Source: Actinomycetota bacterium
GTDB taxonomy: Bacteria > Actinomycetota > Actinomycetes > Nanopelagicales > Nanopelagicaceae
Length of the DNA: 64,000 nt
Assembly (NCBI GenBank): GCA_026392825.1
Contig: JAPLBF010000008.1
Span: 29,558-93,557 of the forward strand
Reading direction: 5' to 3'
The notes beneath the pieces were generated by a model. The model was not told the origin of the DNA. It searched no databases and saw only the letters and a program-made list of their open reading frames with translations. Position numbers and translations under genes: made by a program. Position 1 is the first letter of the stretch, and the number at the start of each line of letters is the position of its first letter. Shown piece by piece: positions 37,313 through 46,441 of the stretch.

Positions 37313-38137
37313 CTACTCCGCTCTCAGATCTAGACCGATATCAAAGATTGGCGCTGAATGTGTCAGCGCCCCAATTGCAATGTAATCAACACCAGATTGC
37401 GCATACGCCCGCGCATTGGCAATTGAAATCCCACCTGATGCTTCTAATTTAAATGCACCGCTAACTAAAGCAACTGCCTGCGCACATTGTTCTGGGGACA
37501 TGTTGTCCAGGAGCACGAGATCAGGCTTTTGGGATAAGACTTCTCTTAACTGCTCAAGAGTGTCTACTTCAATCTCAATTTCCGCCTCTGGAAACGCGGT
37601 ACGAACTTGGGCGAAAGCAGAGATGACTCCACCTGCTGCGGCAATGTGATTATCTTTAATCAATGCGGCATCACTTAAGTTCATGCGGTGATTGGTTCCG
37701 CCACCCATACGCACTGCATATTTTTCAATAACCCGCATACCTGGTGTGGTTTTTCTCGTATCGCGAACCTGACATTTTGTTCCGGAAACTTCCCCCACCC
37801 ATTTGCTGGTTAAGGTAGAAATTCCGCTTAAGTGTCCAAAAAAATTGAGTGCAGTGCGCTCTGCCAATAAAATCGCTCGTGTATTTCCACGCACGGTCAT
37901 TAACACCTCACCGGCTTTAACGTGATCTCCATCTTTCTTGCAAAGGGTCACATCAGTTAACCCAACTTCGGCAAGAACCGCGTGGGCGATATTGATCCCC
38001 GCAATAACTCCATCCATACGGGCTACAAAATCTGCAGCAGCGTTTGCATCTGCAGCAATAGTTGCCTGTGAAGTTATATCAACTCCCCCGGCTAGATCTT
38101 CCGCGAGTGCAGCTTTTATCAACTCTTGATCTGTCAC
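37313..38137 (-). CDS. nadC: Nicotinate-nucleotide pyrophosphorylase (quinolinate phosphoribosyltransferase)
   Basis: Makes nicotinate mononucleotide from quinolinate and PRPP. It has 274 residues, with the GTG start overlapping the nadB stop. Motifs RTALNFFGHLSGIST, RDTRKTTPGMR, YAVRMGGGTNHRMNLSD and the ASGGISIANARAYAQSGVDYI barrel end are all visible. Full length. Confidence 0.96.
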   Translation of the reverse strand: MTDQELIKAALAEDLAGGVDITSQATIAADANAAADFVARMDGVIAGINIAHAVLAEVGLTDVTLCKKDGDHVKAGEVLMTVRGNTRAILLAERTALNFFGHLSGISTLTSKWVGEVSGTKCQVRDTRKTTPGMRVIEKYAVRMGGGTNHRMNLSDAALIKDNHIAAAGGVISAFAQVRTAFPEAEIEIEVDTLEQLREVLSQKPDLVLLDNMSPEQCAQAVALVSGAFKLEASGGISIANARAYAQSGVDYIAIGALTHSAPIFDIGLDLRAE

Positions 38138-39747
38138 TTTCCACCCACTTCTTGATAACTAGTCGTCCAATTTCCATTACGGTCTAATTCTTGAACAATT
38201 CTCTTGCGCCAATTGCTTTCTGGATTTGGAAAATCTTCACGCCAGTGAGAGCCACGAGTCTCTTGTCTAATCAGCGCCGCCTTTAAAATTGCTTCAGCAA
38301 GTTGGAATAAGTTTGTTGTTTCCCACGCCTCAACACAGGGATTGGTGCTCTCGCGATCTTGAATGCGGGTTAAATCCGCGCTGGTTTGCAATAACGAATC
38401 AGAAGAGCGCAACACTCCTGCTCCTCGACTCATACTAAGTTGTAATTCACGTCGGTTGGCTGGGTCTAAGAGAATTGATTTGGAATTATCTGCAACAGGT
38501 TCAGAGCGCTCTTTTAAATTTGCAGCAATATCTGCAGCAATTCGCGCGCTAAAGACCAGTCCTTCAAGCAAGGAATTTGAAGCTAAACGATTTGCGCCGT
38601 GCACACCAGAACAGGCGGTCTCTCCGCAGGCATAAAGTCCTTTAACGCTGGTGTGACCATTTAAATCAACGCGAACTCCGCCGGATGCATAATGCGAAGC
38701 TGGTGCTACTGGGATCAAATCTTTACTTGGATTGATGCCGTGCGAAATGCAAGATGCGTAAATAGTTGGGAAACGGCTCTCAAAACCAACTAAATGTCGT
38801 ACATCCAACCAGACGTGATGCGCACCAGTTTTATTCATTCGACGCATTGATGCGATTGCAACAACATCACGAGGAGCAAGTTCACCTAATTTATGTTCGT
38901 CTAACATAAAACGATCGCCTGAATCATCCAGCAAATATGCGCCTTCTCCGCGAACCGCTTCACTAATCAAAGGTTGTTGACCTTGCGTGTTATCTCCCAG
39001 CCATAAAACTGTGGGGTGAAACTGGATAAATTCCACATCGGCCACTTTTGCACCAGCGCGTAACGCTAAGGCCACGCCATCTCCAGTTGAAACAGAAGGG
39101 TTTGTAGTTTGTGCAAATACTTGGCCGAGTCCACCGGTCGCTAATACAACCGCTTTACCTAAAGCACGACCAACGCCGTCGCGACTTCCTGCGCCAATCA
39201 CGTGCAGTGTTACACCGCAGACCGCGCCACTGGCATCTTTAAGCGCATCCAACACAAGCGCATCTTCAACAACTTCGATCTCTGGATCATCATGCACTGC
39301 AGCAAGGAGTGCGCGCGAAACTTCAGCACCAGTTGCATCTCCACCAGCATGCAGAATCCGATTACGTAAATGTCCACCTTCACGAGTGAGTGAAATTTCT
39401 CCTGAATCTTCGGTATCAAAAATTGCGCCGCGTTCTATTAACTTACGCACCGCTTCAGGACCTTCGGTAACAAGTACGCGCACTGCTTCAACATCACATA
39501 AATCAGCGCCTGCCACCAAGGTGTCCTTTAAATGTTGATCAGGAGTATCACCAGGACCAAGTGCTGCGGCTATTCCGCCTTGCGCCCATTTAGTAGAACC
39601 TTCATCCACTTTAGATTTTGTAACAATTAATACAGAGAGACCGAAAGTGCGCGCTTGCAACGCAGTTGTAAGTCCCGCAATTCCAGAACCAACCACGATT
39701 ACATCAGCAGTTGCAGTCCATCCTGGCTCAGGTGCAAGTAACTTCAT
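38134..39747 (-). CDS. nadB: L-aspartate oxidase
   Basis: FAD enzyme forming iminoaspartate for NAD synthesis. It has 537 residues: the FAD-binding VVGSGIAGLTTAL is at about residues 20-32, and the substrate/active-site region has SREGGHLRNRILHAGGDATG, EFIQFHPT, ASHYASGGVRVD and the flavoprotein C-domain. nadA (quinolinate synthase), which completes the step, is not in this window. Overlaps panC and nadC by 4 bases each. Confidence 0.96.
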   Translation of the reverse strand: MKLLAPEPGWTATADVIVVGSGIAGLTTALQARTFGLSVLIVTKSKVDEGSTKWAQGGIAAALGPGDTPDQHLKDTLVAGADLCDVEAVRVLVTEGPEAVRKLIERGAIFDTEDSGEISLTREGGHLRNRILHAGGDATGAEVSRALLAAVHDDPEIEVVEDALVLDALKDASGAVCGVTLHVIGAGSRDGVGRALGKAVVLATGGLGQVFAQTTNPSVSTGDGVALALRAGAKVADVEFIQFHPTVLWLGDNTQGQQPLISEAVRGEGAYLLDDSGDRFMLDEHKLGELAPRDVVAIASMRRMNKTGAHHVWLDVRHLVGFESRFPTIYASCISHGINPSKDLIPVAPASHYASGGVRVDLNGHTSVKGLYACGETACSGVHGANRLASNSLLEGLVFSARIAADIAANLKERSEPVADNSKSILLDPANRRELQLSMSRGAGVLRSSDSLLQTSADLTRIQDRESTNPCVEAWETTNLFQLAEAILKAALIRQETRGSHWREDFPNPESNWRKRIVQELDRNGNWTTSYQEVGGK

Positions 39748-40565
39748 CGCACACCGGCAATTCCGGTTGATGGGTTCATCTGCATATTGTCAATCAAACG
39801 GACCCCATTTAGCCAACCAGCGATAATTGCACGCTGCTTTGAGGTGGAATCAGTGGCAATTTCAAAGTTTTCTTCATTGATGATCTCGGAATAATCCAAT
39901 TTAAAGAGTGGTTCTTGTGCGCAAATCTGGTGCATCGACTCTCTTGCCGAACTTACATTTTCGCTCTCCTGGGCTGCTGCGAGTGCTCGATAAATCACCG
40001 TTGCAGCAATGCGATCGCTCTGACTTAATCTGATATTTCTAGAGGAAAGTGCCAGACCATCACTCTCTCTTATTGTTTGCGCCGCAATTATTTCAAGGCT
40101 TTTGTAACTTTCCTTAGCAAGGCTTTTTATCAAAGTTAGTTGCTGAAAGTCTTTTTCACCAAAAATTGCCTGAGCGGGAGTGAGCAAATCAAATAGGCGC
40201 GAGACAACTGTGACAACACCGTCAAAGTGGCCCGCCCGATTTACTCCTTCGTAGATTTCACCAATCGGACCCGCAACTTTCTTTGTAACGTTCTCTGGAT
40301 AAATCTCGCTCACATGAGGTAGCCAAAGGTGAGTAACACCAGCTTCGCGCGCTATTTCAATATCGCGATCTGGTGTTCGAGGATAGAGTTCTAAGTCTTT
40401 ACTGTTTTCAAACTGAAGCGGGTTTACGAAGATGCTCGCAACTACAAAGTCGCCTTTCGTTTTTGCTAATTTAAATAGTGATGCGTGCCCAGCATGAAGT
40501 GCTCCCATTGTCGGAACAAATGTGCAGCCGTCATCCAACTCAGCTGCGCTGTTAACTATCTTCAT
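39744..40565 (-). CDS. panC: Pantothenate synthetase
   Basis: Ligates pantoate and beta-alanine with ATP. It has 273 residues. The nucleotide-binding HIGH-like segment is GALHAGHASL, with FVNPLQF and FGEKDFQQL, and a final basic ISLSSRNIRL segment (ALSSRNIRL). panD, normally nearby for beta-alanine, is absent from this cluster. It has its own GGAG ribosome site and a TATATC/TATCTAT A+T-rich box about 40 bases upstream, after folK. Confidence 0.94.
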   Translation of the reverse strand: MKIVNSAAELDDGCTFVPTMGALHAGHASLFKLAKTKGDFVVASIFVNPLQFENSKDLELYPRTPDRDIEIAREAGVTHLWLPHVSEIYPENVTKKVAGPIGEIYEGVNRAGHFDGVVTVVSRLFDLLTPAQAIFGEKDFQQLTLIKSLAKESYKSLEIIAAQTIRESDGLALSSRNIRLSQSDRIAATVIYRALAAAQESENVSSARESMHQICAQEPLFKLDYSEIINEENFEIATDSTSKQRAIIAGWLNGVRLIDNMQMNPSTGIAGVR

Positions 40566-40619
40566 ATCGGGCTCCAGTCCTTTCAGGTACCGGGCGGTGA
40601 TAGATATAAGTTTAGAGCC

Positions 40620-41066
40620 TTAAGGCAATTGCTCCAAAATCTCTGAAATCTTTCCGTAGGTCAGCAAAATCGCTTCTGGCTCAATCGAATGCCAAGGTTC
40701 AATGACAAAACGTCGTTCATGCGCTCGTGGATGTGGAAGTAGCAATTCATCTGCCGAACTAAGCAATGTCCCATATTGAATCAGGTCTAAATCAATGGTG
40801 CGTGGCCCCCATTTTTCATTTCTTTCTCGTCCGAGAGTTTTTTCGATGCCGTGTAAGAGCGCCAATAAATCCAGGGCAGGCAAATCACTTTCAACAATGC
40901 AGACTGCATTTAAGTAATCTGGTTGCTCAATATCGCTGACTGGCTTAGTTGAAAAATACTTTGATACCGATTTGAAGTCTGTAGCTTCGCGCAACATCGC
41001 TACAGCTAAATCCATCTGCTCTTTGGGGTTGCCAATATTGGCACCTAGCGCAATAACCGCTTTCAT
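40620..41066 (-). CDS. folK: 2-Amino-4-hydroxy-6-hydroxymethyldihydropteridine pyrophosphokinase
   Basis: Pyrophosphorylates the pterin before FolP. It has 148 residues with the HPPK signatures: N-terminal ALGANIGNPKEQM, KWGPRTIDLDLIQYG (metal-binding Asp pair) and LPHPRAHERRFV. ATGA overlap with folB upstream. Confidence 0.95.
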   Translation of the reverse strand: MKAVIALGANIGNPKEQMDLAVAMLREATDFKSVSKYFSTKPVSDIEQPDYLNAVCIVESDLPALDLLALLHGIEKTLGRERNEKWGPRTIDLDLIQYGTLLSSADELLLPHPRAHERRFVIEPWHSIEPEAILLTYGKISEILEQLP

Positions 41067-41419
41067 CTATTAATTGTTACTGAAATATCTTGCACTTGAG
41101 CGTTAACTGGAGCTTGTGGTTTGTGCACAGTGACCGAAACTGCGGCGATTTGTGGGTAGGTACTTGTTATTCGGTCGGCAATTCGACCAGCCAATTTCTC
41201 GATTAGCTCAACTCTTTCACCGGTTACTTCTTCTAAAACTAAATCGGTGATTTCTGCGTAGTTAACTGTGTCGGCGACATCATCCGTCACGCTAGCTCGC
41301 ATTAAATCTAATTCCAGTGCCACATCCACGAAAAAATCTTGTCCGGCGATATTTTCTGATTCAAAGACGCCGTGATAGCCAAAGGATTTGATTCCTTTAA
41401 TTTCAATTTGGTCAGCCAT
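41063..41419 (-). CDS. folB: Dihydroneopterin aldolase
   Basis: Retro-aldol cleavage of dihydroneopterin in folate synthesis. It has 118 residues, with IKSFGYHGVFESE (substrate-binding Glu) at the N-terminus and VTVHKPQAPV near the end. It overlaps folP by 8 bases and folK by 4. Confidence 0.94.
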   Translation of the reverse strand: MADQIEIKGIKSFGYHGVFESENIAGQDFFVDVALELDLMRASVTDDVADTVNYAEITDLVLEEVTGERVELIEKLAGRIADRITSTYPQIAAVSVTVHKPQAPVNAQVQDISVTINR

Positions 41420-42173
41420 TAGCCAATACCAAATTCTTATGTGGGCTCACGCTATGAACTCTAACTCCCCAAATATCTTTCGCAAGCAGGCTCTTAGTTA
41501 ATTCAATCGTTGCCGCTTCACGCTCATCAGGAGTGTCACCGCCCAAAAAGCGCTTGCGCGAGCCACCGATCAGTACTGGGAAACCTAGATCGATAATCTC
41601 TTCGATTCTATTTAAAATCTCCCAGTTCTGGGCAGCATCTTTCGCAAAACCAAGGCCTGGGTCAATAATCAGATTGTTTCTAGCAATTCCACTTCGTAGC
41701 GCTGCATCGATTTGCGTATTCAACTCTGCGATTACCTCTTTAACTACATCACCATAAACGGCCTGGTTATTCATCTCTTTAGAGTGACCACGCCAATGCA
41801 TCAAAATGTATGGGCAGCCCATTTCAGCAACAACTTCGTGCATTAGATCATCTGCAAGGCCACCACTTACATCGTTAACAATGCTCGCACCTGCAGTAAT
41901 AGCTAGTTCTGCAACTTCTGCTCGCATTGTGTCGATACTGATTGGGATTCCGGTTTGTGACAACTTTTCAATTACCGGGATAACGCGATTCTGTTCTTCC
42001 GCCGCGGAAACGCGTTCTGCACCAGGTCGCGTAGATTCACCACCGATATCAATGATGTCAACGCCTTCGGAAATCATCTCTAACCCGCGCGCAACTGCCT
42101 TTTCAAAAGTGTCATGTTTTCCCCCATCAGCAAATGAATCGGGGGTGACATTTAGAATGCCCATTATCTTCAT
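41412..42173 (-). CDS. folP: Dihydropteroate synthase
   Basis: Condenses p-aminobenzoate with the pterin pyrophosphate; target of sulfonamides. It has 253 residues from ATG 42173 (MKIMGILNVTPDSFADGG); an upstream in-frame TTG at 42188 adds five residues. Also seen are DIGGESTRPGA, NDVSGG, DPGLGFAK and GGSRKRFLG. Complete. Confidence 0.95.
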   Translation of the reverse strand: MKIMGILNVTPDSFADGGKHDTFEKAVARGLEMISEGVDIIDIGGESTRPGAERVSAAEEQNRVIPVIEKLSQTGIPISIDTMRAEVAELAITAGASIVNDVSGGLADDLMHEVVAEMGCPYILMHWRGHSKEMNNQAVYGDVVKEVIAELNTQIDAALRSGIARNNLIIDPGLGFAKDAAQNWEILNRIEEIIDLGFPVLIGGSRKRFLGGDTPDEREAATIELTKSLLAKDIWGVRVHSVSPHKNLVLANG

Positions 42174-42191
42174 TGCTGTGCCAACCAATTA

Positions 42192-42803
42192 TCAGCTTTT
42201 GGTAATAAGGCTGATTGCTTCTGCTCGTGTAGCAGGATCACGCAAAACTCCACGAACCGCACTTGTTGTGGTTCGTGCTTGTGATTTACGAACACCACGC
42301 ATTGACATACACAAATGCTCGCAATCAATAATTACAATTACTCCCATAGGATCGAGAATTTTCACCATTGCATCAGCAATTTGAGTCGTCAAACGCTCTT
42401 GCACTTGTGGGCGCCGGGCGAAGAGATCTACTAAGCGAGCGACTTTAGATAAGCCGGTAATTTTTCCGCGCGGGATATAACCAACGTGCGCTACTCCGTG
42501 AAACGGAGTCAGGTGATGCTCGCAATGTGAAAAGACTTCGATGTCGCGAATGATTACTAATTCTTCATGACCAATATCAAATGTTGTTGTTAGTACTTCT
42601 TCAGGAGATTTCCAAAGTCCTTCAAAGTTCTCTTTGAAAGCCCGCGCAACTCGTGCGGGAGTTTCCTTTAAACCTTCGCGATCAGGATCTTCACCCAGCG
42701 CCAAAAGCAGTTCGCGCACCGCTGCTGCGGCACGTACTTCATCGTAAGGATGCGACGCACGACCAGCATCAGGCCCCATTGAAATTGGATTAACTTCGTT
42801 CAC
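42192..42803 (-). CDS. folE: GTP cyclohydrolase I
   Basis: First step of folate synthesis, GTP to dihydroneopterin triphosphate. It has 203 residues with the zinc and active-site motifs [18 protein letters not shown] and [11 protein letters not shown]. It starts at GTG 2 bases after the ftsH stop. The N-terminal 25 residues are variable. Confidence 0.96.
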   Translation of the reverse strand: MNEVNPISMGPDAGRASHPYDEVRAAAAVRELLLALGEDPDREGLKETPARVARAFKENFEGLWKSPEEVLTTTFDIGHEELVIIRDIEVFSHCEHHLTPFHGVAHVGYIPRGKITGLSKVARLVDLFARRPQVQERLTTQIADAMVKILDPMGVIVIIDCEHLCMSMRGVRKSQARTTTSAVRGVLRDPATRAEAISLITKS

Positions 42804-42805
42804 GT

Positions 42806-44863
42806 TTAAGAACTTTCCTTGTTCGTACTCTTCTTAACTCGTGATGGTTTTTTATCTGCAGCAGGCTTAACAATCAACCGCTCCGGAACGGCAACAGGTG
42901 GTTGTTGTGAAGGAATGCGAGTTGATGAACCAGTCCAGGAAGGACGGCGCGGCCAAGAATTTACTTTGGCGAATATCGCAGCGATCTCTTCCTTATTAAG
43001 AGTCTCTTTCTCAAGCAACTCCAACACCATTGCATCTAAAGTCGCACGGTTTTCTACCAAAATATCAAAGGCCTCTTGATGGGCGTTCTCAATTAACTTG
43101 CGCATTTCGGCATCGACTTTAGCCGCGACGCTTTCAGAGTAATCGCGTTGATGGCCGTAATCGCGACCCATAAATGGTTCGGAAGCATCTGAACCTAGCT
43201 TTATCGCGCCAATTGCTTCAGTCATTCCGTATTGAGTGACCATTGCACGGGCCAAAGCCGTTGCTTTTTCAATGTCATTTGAAGCGCCAGTTGAAGGATC
43301 GTGGAAAATTAATTCTTCCGCAGCGCGACCACCCAATGAATACGCCAATTGATCTAGCAGTTGATTTCGGGTAGTTGAGTACTTGTCATCATCTGGCAGA
43401 ACCATTGTGTAACCGAGCGCGCGACCACGAGGCATGATCGTGATCTTATGAACCGGATCCGTATGTGGCAGTGCATGCGCAACAAGTGCGTGACCGGCTT
43501 CGTGATAAGCGGTAACGCGACGTTCTTCATCGGACATGATTCTTGATTTACGTTGTGGTCCAGCCATTACACGATCAATAGCCTCATCAATTTGCAGATT
43601 AGAAATTACCTTCTTCTCTTCACGTGCTGCTAATAGCGCCGCTTCATTGAGAACATTGGCAAGATCAGCGCCAGTAAATCCTGGTGTGCGGCGCGCATAA
43701 TTGAGTAACTCGACTTCGTCCGAAAGTGGCTTGGTCTTTGCGTGAACCTTGAGAATTTCTTCACGCCCCTTTAGATCTGGGCGATCAACTGCAATCTGTC
43801 GATCAAATCTACCTGGACGCAAGAGTGCGGGATCTAATACATCTGGACGGTTGGTTGCGGCGATCAGAATTACTTGACCACCAGTTTCAAAACCATCCAT
43901 TTCTACCAATAATTGATTAAGGGTTTGTTCGCGCTCATCGTGACCGCCACCCATACCGGCACCACGTTGGCGACCGACTGCATCGATTTCATCTACGAAG
44001 ATGATTGCTGGTGCATTTGCCTTAGCTTGCGTAAATAAGTCGCGCACACGAGCTGCACCAACTCCAACAAACATTTCTACAAAGTCAGAGCCAGAAATAG
44101 AATAGAAAGGAACCTTTGCTTCACCAGCAACTGCACGTGCCAATAAAGTTTTACCGGTTCCAGGAGGACCGTATAAAAGAACGCCCTTCGGAATCTTTGC
44201 GCCAAGTAACGCGTACTTAGCGGGATTTGCTAGGAAGTCTTTAATCTCCTCAAGTTCGGCAATCGCCTCATCTGCGCCGGCAACATCTGCAAAGGTGTTT
44301 TGTGGAACATCGTTATCTTGCAGTTTCGCCCGAGATTTTCCAAAAGAAAAGACTTTATTTCCGCCTTGAGCATTGCTCATTAAGAAGAAGAATAAGAAAC
44401 CAATCAGAAGGATTGGGAAGATCGAAAATAGGAATGAAACAAATAGAGATTGGCTAGGAACGCTTACATCCCAGCCTTTAGGTGGTGGGTTTCCAGTTAG
44501 GGAATCAATAATTGTTGGTTCTTGGCGAGCAACGTAAGAAGAAACAACTTTACTTGAGCCTTCAATTAACTCGCCTGGCTTCAGAATTAACTGTAACTTC
44601 TGCGATTTATCAATGACCAGTGCTGACTCAACCTTTGATTGCGCGATAGCGTCAAGCGCCTGTGAGGTGCCGATCTCTGTGTAACGATTTCCTACACTAG
44701 AGATTTGTCCAAAAATTGTTACCCCGAGAATTGCAATTATGATCCAGAAAAGTGGACCGCGAACAATTCGGCCAGCGCGAGTTGTCGGAACTTTTTTCGC
44801 CGCTTTCTTATTATTCGAAACTTTGTTAGCCGACTTCTTCTTCAAAGGGTTTTTCTTCTCCAT
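42806..44863 (-). CDS. ftsH: ATP-dependent zinc metalloprotease FtsH
   Basis: Membrane-anchored AAA+ protease for membrane-protein quality control. It has 685 residues with two membrane helices (about 33-52 and 138-162), Walker A GPPGTGKT at 232-239, SRH (GRFDRQI), and the zinc motif HEAGH with His454 and His458. The lysine-rich N-terminal 30 residues and basic C-terminal tail are variable. A long intact gene. Confidence 0.97.
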   Translation of the reverse strand: MEKKNPLKKKSANKVSNNKKAAKKVPTTRAGRIVRGPLFWIIIAILGVTIFGQISSVGNRYTEIGTSQALDAIAQSKVESALVIDKSQKLQLILKPGELIEGSSKVVSSYVARQEPTIIDSLTGNPPPKGWDVSVPSQSLFVSFLFSIFPILLIGFLFFFLMSNAQGGNKVFSFGKSRAKLQDNDVPQNTFADVAGADEAIAELEEIKDFLANPAKYALLGAKIPKGVLLYGPPGTGKTLLARAVAGEAKVPFYSISGSDFVEMFVGVGAARVRDLFTQAKANAPAIIFVDEIDAVGRQRGAGMGGGHDEREQTLNQLLVEMDGFETGGQVILIAATNRPDVLDPALLRPGRFDRQIAVDRPDLKGREEILKVHAKTKPLSDEVELLNYARRTPGFTGADLANVLNEAALLAAREEKKVISNLQIDEAIDRVMAGPQRKSRIMSDEERRVTAYHEAGHALVAHALPHTDPVHKITIMPRGRALGYTMVLPDDDKYSTTRNQLLDQLAYSLGGRAAEELIFHDPSTGASNDIEKATALARAMVTQYGMTEAIGAIKLGSDASEPFMGRDYGHQRDYSESVAAKVDAEMRKLIENAHQEAFDILVENRATLDAMVLELLEKETLNKEEIAAIFAKVNSWPRRPSWTGSSTRIPSQQPPVAVPERLIVKPAADKKPSRVKKSTNKESS

Positions 44864-44880
44864 ATTTAAATTCGCGTTCC

Positions 44881-45432
44881 TTATGAATACATGTGCTTAG
44901 CGAGCACACCGACGAATGAGAGGTTGCGGTACTTCTCGTTAAAATCTAATCCGTAACCAACAACAAAGTCGGTAGGGATATCAAAGCCGACGTACTTGCA
45001 TTCGACTTCGACTTTTGCTGCTTCTGGTTTACGTAAAATTGCCAGGATTTCAACTGACGCCGCTCCGCGTGACATTAAGTTTGCGCGCAACCAAGAGAGA
45101 GTTAAACCTGAGTCAACAATGTCTTCTACGATCAAAATATTGCGTCCTGTAATATCGCGATCTAAATCTTTTAGGATGCGAACTACGCCACTTGATTTAG
45201 TGCCGGAACCGTAAGATGAAACCGCCATCCAATCCATATCAATATGGCGTTGCATTGCGCGGGTTAGGTCTGCCATCGCCATAATCGCACCTTTTAATAC
45301 ACCGACCAGAAGTAAGTCACGATCCTTGTAATCAGCATCAACGCGCGCTGCGAGTTCAGCAACTTTTGATTGCAGTTCTTCTTGAGTAACAATTACGCGT
45401 TCAACATCTGTGCCGACAGCAGCTAGATCCAC
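44881..45432 (-). CDS. hpt: Hypoxanthine phosphoribosyltransferase
   Basis: Purine salvage enzyme. It has 183 residues with the PRPP-binding motif IVEDIVDSGLTLSWL and the SYGSGTKSSG flexible loop. It starts at GTG behind an AAAGGAG ribosome site that lies within an 11-bp palindrome (45435-45445), so the site could be partly paired. Located between tilS and ftsH as in other actinobacteria. Confidence 0.95.
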   Translation of the reverse strand: MDLAAVGTDVERVIVTQEELQSKVAELAARVDADYKDRDLLLVGVLKGAIMAMADLTRAMQRHIDMDWMAVSSYGSGTKSSGVVRILKDLDRDITGRNILIVEDIVDSGLTLSWLRANLMSRGAASVEILAILRKPEAAKVEVECKYVGFDIPTDFVVGYGLDFNEKYRNLSFVGVLAKHMYS

Positions 45433-45452
45433 TTAAGGACTCCTTTAATATC

Positions 45453-45471
45453 AAATCTCTTTAGGAGATTT
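45453..45471. other. Inverted repeat between tilS and hpt
   Basis: AAATCTC and GAGATTT form a perfect 7-bp stem with a 5-base loop. It overlaps the tilS stop codon and precedes the hpt ribosome site. It is AT-rich with no U-run in the direction of transcription, so it is not a standard terminator. Confidence 0.5.
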
Positions 45472-46432
45472 ATGGGCGGGCCAAGAGCGAAAGTCTGCCC
45501 GAAATCCGAGCAACCTTCACACCACCCGGCAGGCTCACTTCGCCTTGGCCGCGCCAAGAAGTGACCAGCGCCTCTACGCCAGAGAGGTGATCCGCGCTTA
45601 CTGAGCCGCTCGGCGCCCCGGCAGCGTAGATCGCGGCTCGAAGCACGCGAGATCGGATAGCCCGCGGCAGCTCAGCAAGAGCGGCACAATCCAGGTCGCT
45701 TAAATCAACTCGCGAGATAACGGCCTGCGCCATCTCATCCAATGCATCGGCGTCATCGCGCAAAATTGCCGCACTTCGCGCCAAGGCGGCGGCAATACCT
45801 GGGCCAATCTCTTCTTCCATTACCGGCATAACTTTATTTCGCACACGTACTCGAGAAAACTGTTCATTCACGTTGTGCGGATCGTTCCAGGCAGTTATTT
45901 CTGCTTCAGCACATGCCGCAACCGTTTGCAATCGAGTTAATTGTAAAAACGGACGCGCATATTTTCCGTTAACTGTTGCCATGCCAGATAAAGATCGAGT
46001 ACCGGAGCCACGTGCTAATCCAAGCAAAACAGTTTCTGCTTGATCATCTCGTGTGTGACCCAAGAAAACTTGTGAAGCGCCATATGCGTGAGCGATTGCA
46101 TCTAGTGCGGAATAACGAGCGGTACGCGCATCTGCTTCTATTCCAGATTTTTCTACTACTGAAACTTTTTCAATTATTACTTCTTGATACCCCATCGCCT
46201 TTAATTGTTCTTGCACTTTCTTTGCTTGATCCGCCGATCCAGATTGCAATTGATGATCAACTGTTACTGCAATCAAAGTGATTGCCAAATTTGGCGCTTC
46301 TTTAATTAGCGCGTAAGCAAGTGCGAGGGAATCTGCGCCTCCCGAGACTGCAACAATCGCAGAATCTCCAGCAGTTAAATTCTCAAGAAATGGGCGTACT
46401 GTGCTACGAAGTTCTAGCAGCGCCGAAGTCAT
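45470..46432 (-). CDS. tilS: tRNA(Ile)-lysidine synthetase
   Basis: Modifies C34 of the AUA-reading tRNA-Ile to lysidine. It has 320 residues; the PP-loop motif SGGADS is at 30-35, with GHTRDDQAETVLLGLARGSG further on. The C-terminal third is coded by conspicuously GC-rich DNA (39 of 60 bases at 45541-45600), while the middle is AT-rich (20 of 60 at 46141-46200). The short actinobacterial form lacks the extended C-terminal domain. Confidence 0.94.
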   Translation of the reverse strand: MTSALLELRSTVRPFLENLTAGDSAIVAVSGGADSLALAYALIKEAPNLAITLIAVTVDHQLQSGSADQAKKVQEQLKAMGYQEVIIEKVSVVEKSGIEADARTARYSALDAIAHAYGASQVFLGHTRDDQAETVLLGLARGSGTRSLSGMATVNGKYARPFLQLTRLQTVAACAEAEITAWNDPHNVNEQFSRVRVRNKVMPVMEEEIGPGIAAALARSAAILRDDADALDEMAQAVISRVDLSDLDCAALAELPRAIRSRVLRAAIYAAGAPSGSVSADHLSGVEALVTSWRGQGEVSLPGGVKVARISGRLSLLARP

Positions 46433-46441
46433 GGGCCAATT

